Source of the DNA: a virus
Length of the DNA stretch: 20,645 bases
Direction: 5' to 3' (one strand)
Virus record (IMG/VR): IMGVR_UViG_3300020416_000076
Span: 1-20,645 of that record
The first letter of the stretch is position 1, and each line of letters begins with the position of its first letter. Both the position numbers and the translations under genes were made by a program. This document shows positions 18,001-20,645 of this stretch, in pieces. The notes under the pieces were generated by a model. The model did not search any database. It saw only the letters and a list, made by a program, of their open reading frames with translations, and had not been told where the DNA came from.

Positions 18001-20645
18001 AACAAGGTAAATTAGATGGTAAAAAATTAGCATATTCCACAGGAGGTAAAGCTACTGCCTCATCGAATATGAGTCATGCGAATGTTTTAGCTGAAGCTGT
18101 AAATAAACGAACCTTAAATAAATTAGACCAACAAAAGTCTAAGACAAAAGTTATTGCCGGGATGATGGATCCTAAAGTTGTGGGCAACGTAGAAAGCTAT
18201 TCTGCACGTACTGAAATTATAACAAGAACTTCTGATGCAATAGTTATGTTTGCTGAGGCTGATGCTAAAGGATTTTTTACTCCTGGGAGTCAACTTACAA
18301 AAAATCTTGCAGAAAGATATGGTAAACCAATATTAATAAACCCTACTTCTGAGTATGAAATTATTAACTTCCTTACTAGTAATAAGGTTAAAAAGTTAAT
18401 GATTGCTGGTAGTGGTCTGGATGTAAATCTTTTAAAAGAAACAAAGTATGATCAGATTTTGCATGATGCTTTAAAAGAGGTAAAAGATCTACAAGGCAAA
18501 AAAGGAAAAGAATTAGCTGAATTTAAAAGAAAAGCCCTAGAAACCCCAGAAAAATTTGTCTACCCTAGTTTGGAAGAAGAGAACGAAATACTAGACGCAA
18601 TGATAATTGAAGCAAATTTAAAAATAAAAGATCCTTCTGTTTATGCTACTTATATTGGTGATCAAATAGGTACTAGTTCAGATTCTGACCCTTTAAATAT
18701 AGCGGAGGATCTTGAAGGGGAAGCAGCGGCCTTAGCTAGGTCTAAAAAAATGGTAAAAACGGATTTACCTTTAAAGACAGTTCTTTCCAGACAACAAGTT
18801 ATAAATGGTGAGGTTATTGATGGAGTGCAAGATTTAGATGTAAAAAATGGCATATATATTGAGGATGATGTTAGTCGTGATTTTGAAGATTTAGAAGTCC
18901 CAAGAGGTGAAGATGCTGGTACTTTAGTAGCTAACCAACTTTTAAGTTTAAGACGTAAAAAGTTATCTGATTTAACTTTTGCAGAAAAAAGGGCAAAAGA
19001 AATAATAGAGCAAAAAACTAATAAAATATTCGCTACTCCTAGAGACTTATATTTAATGTATAAACAATTAGGACAAGATTTAAACTTAGACGTAGCAAAA
19101 GCCGGAAGAATTGTAGACCCTATTAAAAGACTATCTGAAATTGCAAGGGACAAGTTAGGTTTAAAAAGAAGAAAAATATTTATCATGTTCGATGACAAGC
19201 TAATTAAATTTAGCGACCCCGAATTGAATAGAGCTATCCAAAATGCTTTATTTGAAGCAAAAGAACCGGCGAGTGTTAACAGAGATGGTAAACAGGTTAC
19301 TGAATTATTAACTTGGGCAGAAAATTATCAAGCGCCAGAAAAATATATAAACAGAGGTAATGTAGATGTTATTGTATTAAAGAGACCTAGTAGATATCAA
19401 AACCTGATAAAACAAGACCTCCAAAAAGCTGGACTTCCTGCGGATTTACTTCCAGATACAAGTGAGCTGGAGGGGGTTGTTGCAGGTGGATTAGTGCATG
19501 GTTTTGGGCATTCTTTCTTTAATGAATATGTTACCGAAAGAACTCTACAGGAAACAAAAGAGGGTAGAGCTATTTATAAAGAATGGCAAAACCTTAGTAA
19601 AGAAGCTACTGCTCCGACTCAGTGGAAAGATTCTGTGTTGGGTTTTGAAGAGTACATAGCAGACCTTGCTGGGGGTGATATTTTTAATACAGCTCTAGCA
19701 AAAAGAAAAGAAAGTGACAAATTTATTAAAGATTTAACTAAAAGATACCAGACTACCCTAAGCACTATGAGAGTTAGTTTTGCTAAAAGTATGGGACTTA
19801 GGCTTAATAGACCTAAACAAAAAACTTTTACAGATTTCGTAGCTGTAGTCAAAGAACAATTTAGAGGCACACAAAAAGACCGTGGCAGTGGAACTGTTAC
19901 TGCTGCTGTGCGTGAACAACTGGACTTATTCGACACGAGCATAAAAGAAAAACTTGTAAAAGAAAAAATTATTACAAGAGATATGAAACTTGATGATGTG
20001 TTAGATAAGTATGATGAAGTTGTAGGCACTCCGGGTTCTGCAAAAGAAGCCATTGATAAACTTAATGACATGGTGCGTTTTACAGTTTCTTCTAGTACAG
20101 ACTATTTACGTTTTCAAGGTGCAGATGATACTTTCGTAAATATGTTAAATAGAGAAACTCAATCGCCTACTGGTTTAGGGTTTGTACAAGAAGAGGTTGA
20201 TGAGTACCAAAGGGTTATTAATTCTTTATTTAAACCTCTTGCAACAATGTTAGATATACCCGTGGGCACTTGGGGAGACGACACGGAGATAGGTGCAAAA
20301 CATAGACCTAGATTAAGGCAGGCCTTTATTCAATATTCTGCAGATATGAAAATTTTTGGGGAAAAAGAATTAAGAAAACAATTAAAAAATCCTGAGTACT
20401 TAAGCCCTAAAGCAGATAAAAAAGGTAGGGAACAATCCAAACGTGTAACAGCGTCAAGTTTGCACATATTTAAAACAATGCAAAAAATAAAAAGACAAAT
20501 GGAACTTAATGGTTTAGCTGTTAGGGAAAATCATGATTTAACTAGAAACTATGATATAGAAGCTATTAGTGTTAAACCTGTTTTATTCAACACTATGGCT
20601 CGATTAATTTATGAAGCTGAAGGGAATGATGTATCTTATGAAGAG
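12039..20645 (+). CDS. Giant polyvalent-type virion protein, 3' end beyond window (at least 2869 aa)
   Basis: From ATG 12039 (MSEKIRQILLAERTDL) I read every codon to the right edge and found no stop: 2869 residues, incomplete. The ATG lies three bases after the previous stop; ATG 12035 runs into an early stop. Order: charged N-terminus; Ala/Gly-rich hydrophobic segments at about residues 130-155 and 250-312; the ESATEGLQEE element (389-398) and a Gly-rich turn (DGGVGGGGRGLIGG, 428-441) seen in other large phage virion proteins. Residues about 450-1700 are long, charged, mostly helical and unassigned. A SLOG-like half, a DUF4326-like segment and a second SLOG-like half fall at about 1790-2130. 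A zincin-like site HGFGH...FEEYIAD lies at 2487-2542, followed by an unassigned helical end. It is the last gene of the block, consistent with a DNA-coinjected effector. Size recalls the N4 virion RNA polymerase, but I found no polymerase motifs. Confidence 0.9.
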   Translation, partial: MSEKIRQILLAERTDLARDARRRERELPDILVREAREPISEYNPPERTFNYGTAEYFAEGYRAGFEQVAGSFDGISAIGNLLVGDKESAEKDLARMEMHDKNIQAALSELDTFEGFVDDPTLDGAFKQVARGAGQLIFPAALTIGEGLATGFTATAARTAFTQPGRAALKDLYTSTVRKVGGIRADRDFIPDTDMAMGAFSGQGWQKAAKTPNAFEEMWFKTLQNKGVENLTPEEKVVMDVTRKYLREAKIGGAIGAFAAAETMIAPEILREYQEAGLELGPTEALMATLSGVPAAALDVLAESVFFGAMFKMATQSTRLNKAKLRLQRGDKLNESDMQALAIDQKARIEGVDSLDRIEKEFLKRYEKRSALTLMGDVAKMSLASTAAESATEGLQEEIIMSQRTLVDPSFDNQSQEANLRRMQAYFDGGVGGGGRGLIGGTSAAIFRQSREFLSQVREDKEWAKIQAEKYADLEELGGLPETREDIQAQLNAMVDPDYEREAVWLTTEALAANDLTYRFSTPEASPTLRERLRQPTAEEINAAISERPTDPLITGAARLSAKKFREFLNEAFATKGRKEQDIPKLGISIDPDGFGILITPNPKLREFYQSQRADGANIRNVLAQILQFEPEVEPEDGEVQAETDVVATDEAGLSGQQQVVQLTEDDKVVWEQTTSTSNLRKVVKKAEQQYKGPEKIKNAPTKGPQPEQLTLPGMGEGYTIQYPMSEQNIEDQLNALDSYEQQLLSGIEQAIIDDDLPKMRELKANLEGTKKTRKNLKIVIKSPEEVADERLAANKKDDKEIITRNMVLDGGLDEDEVNNTLKSTTEQYGTSIIGPLAKDQDADLAYETSNLLGMGRSDNEIVQGKKGAYAFSTLPLEKFKLLDRKAQDKVRLQRAEAMFATVRAQLLIDDVFLHTEDSDRVADFNEQLTVLNQGIDKTEKEFTNLQDSETAKALQRTNALALEVFLKDPKNSKFSRNKLTEQYSKLDGSAKRKLIIDSWKKNVDRPVESLELYLQAISNKKKHIKKLTLQREQLIQLRDEFLREAPTTDQSSFSTAKNARFRKTRTFIEEKLLGTIPEDKRTQVLGKDSDPVAFMELLEEVYSDIEDHMLLEPSGAVVSDATKDSIRELIRKNEAILAQRDLDIIINRQNKARETRSKLRRENKNNIVNPGAVEGRIAKENLVERADNFFDDSILSRRRLEALEMVAENYVLGEQGVALSDLGYRQGESITSTLGGILEDSKSALYDPEVYRANGTILEVLKETQEADPNSIYEIVGSSAAEAPASDFILNPKTTRTIEDTATHIMMAKKIKKNGEGFDALQIPAYIEAARSVANVQGQKIVVSFEALDSKYGPQAREIKAFLNQLKDINISDDYQSIVKKITPESEVGLYGAKYIDGVTGKQMPARKAVQKAVSNARQINRDLSETEHINKNEYTNIPGSMPLKYGWFYRSYNKKNESSDNALAMNEVLSAGVSIIESRLDSIERSTADFNFKLATGFGHLLSDGHLISFQDMDGKNGDIVFKYRTYDKKKKEYTAIQEIVVKDFEQRIEDKALQGHLKPTAVIETQTIKEGKDGEVVEGVKTSKYTTRVLVDKKSRVPAKYIRFNPTVFKKAIKPDYFMSEKPYSATSMKDRDRIFENEYSLFNLPIYYNPKNQRATDQHQSAQDLMEESQQTPFYYTTNESGQVTIKKLRKEDLHSTIRNKKKMLANPDAEDVADVKMSEVEGLVEGLNESEKEGALLGYGSIEAVEDRIKAIYLDKYKLPKESFDDEKFLLENLDIKNDLVLEEIYTGLQEGVDFVGFDIAQKLGYNVVGLAPQMKQFGRKQKALKTESLGLMSVIYGEDPNLVQEGPPVPGSVDVTGVPVKGLDRLRQQRIAIRKAIQKTMSEPPPKIPVTTVVPFNKNKQGKNILPKGAVNVLRNSKKPNEHYGNPFVFSKELFENIKKKGTKAILVKNRARAVNNYRDWLNGKMPELEPERRQWILDQIKQGKLDGKKLAYSTGGKATASSNMSHANVLAEAVNKRTLNKLDQQKSKTKVIAGMMDPKVVGNVESYSARTEIITRTSDAIVMFAEADAKGFFTPGSQLTKNLAERYGKPILINPTSEYEIINFLTSNKVKKLMIAGSGLDVNLLKETKYDQILHDALKEVKDLQGKKGKELAEFKRKALETPEKFVYPSLEEENEILDAMIIEANLKIKDPSVYATYIGDQIGTSSDSDPLNIAEDLEGEAAALARSKKMVKTDLPLKTVLSRQQVINGEVIDGVQDLDVKNGIYIEDDVSRDFEDLEVPRGEDAGTLVANQLLSLRRKKLSDLTFAEKRAKEIIEQKTNKIFATPRDLYLMYKQLGQDLNLDVAKAGRIVDPIKRLSEIARDKLGLKRRKIFIMFDDKLIKFSDPELNRAIQNALFEAKEPASVNRDGKQVTELLTWAENYQAPEKYINRGNVDVIVLKRPSRYQNLIKQDLQKAGLPADLLPDTSELEGVVAGGLVHGFGHSFFNEYVTERTLQETKEGRAIYKEWQNLSKEATAPTQWKDSVLGFEEYIADLAGGDIFNTALAKRKESDKFIKDLTKRYQTTLSTMRVSFAKSMGLRLNRPKQKTFTDFVAVVKEQFRGTQKDRGSGTVTAAVREQLDLFDTSIKEKLVKEKIITRDMKLDDVLDKYDEVVGTPGSAKEAIDKLNDMVRFTVSSSTDYLRFQGADDTFVNMLNRETQSPTGLGFVQEEVDEYQRVINSLFKPLATMLDIPVGTWGDDTEIGAKHRPRLRQAFIQYSADMKIFGEKELRKQLKNPEYLSPKADKKGREQSKRVTASSLHIFKTMQKIKRQMELNGLAVRENHDLTRNYDIEAISVKPVLFNTMARLIYEAEGNDVSYEE
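17406..18428 (+). other. Domain region: SLOG-like fold with inserted DUF4326-like segment
   Basis: Inside the giant protein. First half, residues about 1790-1855: YTGLQEGVDFVGFDIAQKLG and NVVGLAP resemble the SGGQTGxD...A...G...GG..P start of circularly permuted YpsA/SLOG proteins. Middle, about 1910-2024: NVLRNSKKPNEHYGNPF, AVNNYRDWL, ILDQIKQGKLDGKKLAY and MSHANVLAEAVNK follow the DUF4326 order (GNPF, Y..WL, L.GK.L, H..VL). Second half, about 2036-2130: YSARTEIITRTSDAIVMF, TPGSQLTKNLAERYGKPILI and KKLMIAGSG match the RT..N...SDA..., GS..T..., KP and NVAGPR elements of the same SLOG family. The SLOG family binds nucleotides; the substrate here is unknown. The usual SGGQTG loop is altered (TGLQEG), as is the NVAGPR loop. 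Confidence 0.6.
19485..19664 (+). other. Domain region: zincin-like metallopeptidase site lacking the catalytic Glu
   Basis: Residues 2487-2491 of the giant protein read HGFGH in the context GGLVHGFGHSFF. About 45 residues later comes GFEEYIADLAGG (2535-2546). The pair looks like HExGH plus the downstream EExxAD element of phage polyvalent-protein zincins. The two His ligands and the acidic third-ligand candidates (E2537, E2538, D2542) are kept, but the Glu that activates water is Gly. It could be a non-catalytic metal-binding domain or a chance resemblance. Confidence 0.5.

Noticed and set aside
20400-20432. DKKGR (and TKEGR near 19556) as a T/DxxGR motif of a virion RNA polymerase
   Set aside because: Short motifs expected by chance in a Lys/Arg-rich protein; no Rx3Kx6-7YG motif or other polymerase elements in order.
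1-20645. CRISPR array, insertion sequence, integrase or attachment site
   Set aside because: No regularly spaced direct repeats, transposase motifs or integrase gene seen; genes are packed without room for such elements.

Overview
The window looks like the structural (late) gene block of a lytic tailed phage, most likely a podovirus. Every gene lies on the + strand and is packed tightly, with TAATG overlaps or gaps of a few bases. The order is the classical one: terminase large subunit, portal, scaffold, major capsid protein, head-tail adaptors, virion-internal proteins. No tail tape-measure, sheath or tube gene is visible, which is why I favour a short-tailed virus. The DNA is AT-rich, with AGA and TTA codons dominating the later genes. 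A marine bacterial host is a guess from gene content and base composition and is not shown by the sequence.

Layout: 1-1332, TerL, cut by the left edge. 1332-3437, P22-type portal. 3437-4480, acidic scaffold ending in an RGD-containing tail motif. 4481-4692, the only long non-coding stretch, rich in overlapping inverted repeats and acting as the capsid-gene leader. 4693-5829, major capsid protein of the N4-gp56 family, followed by a UUCG-loop terminator at 5838-5864. 5883-6113, small protein with a charged Lys/Pro/Glu tail. 6114-6800, DUF6682-type adaptor. 6793-7476, second connector, probably starting at TTG. 7445-7897, GNAT-like acetyltransferase overlapping the connector. 7900-8601, 8611-9450 and 9453-12035, three probable virion-internal proteins. 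12039 to the right edge, one uninterrupted frame of 2869 codons with no stop.

The first genes package DNA and build the head and neck. I infer that the later proteins are carried in the particle and delivered or assembled at infection. The giant protein is the notable item. After an Ala/Gly-rich hydrophobic N-terminal part and long helical stretches, it contains what reads as two halves of a YpsA/SLOG-like nucleotide-binding fold with a DUF4326-like segment between them. Further on it has a zincin-like site in which HExxH has become HGFGH while the downstream EExxAD element remains. This resembles the 'polyvalent' injected phage proteins that carry several effector domains, here encoded as the last visible gene of the head operon. 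It is the best candidate in the window for an undescribed system. All domain calls are from reading the translated sequence; no database search was possible.
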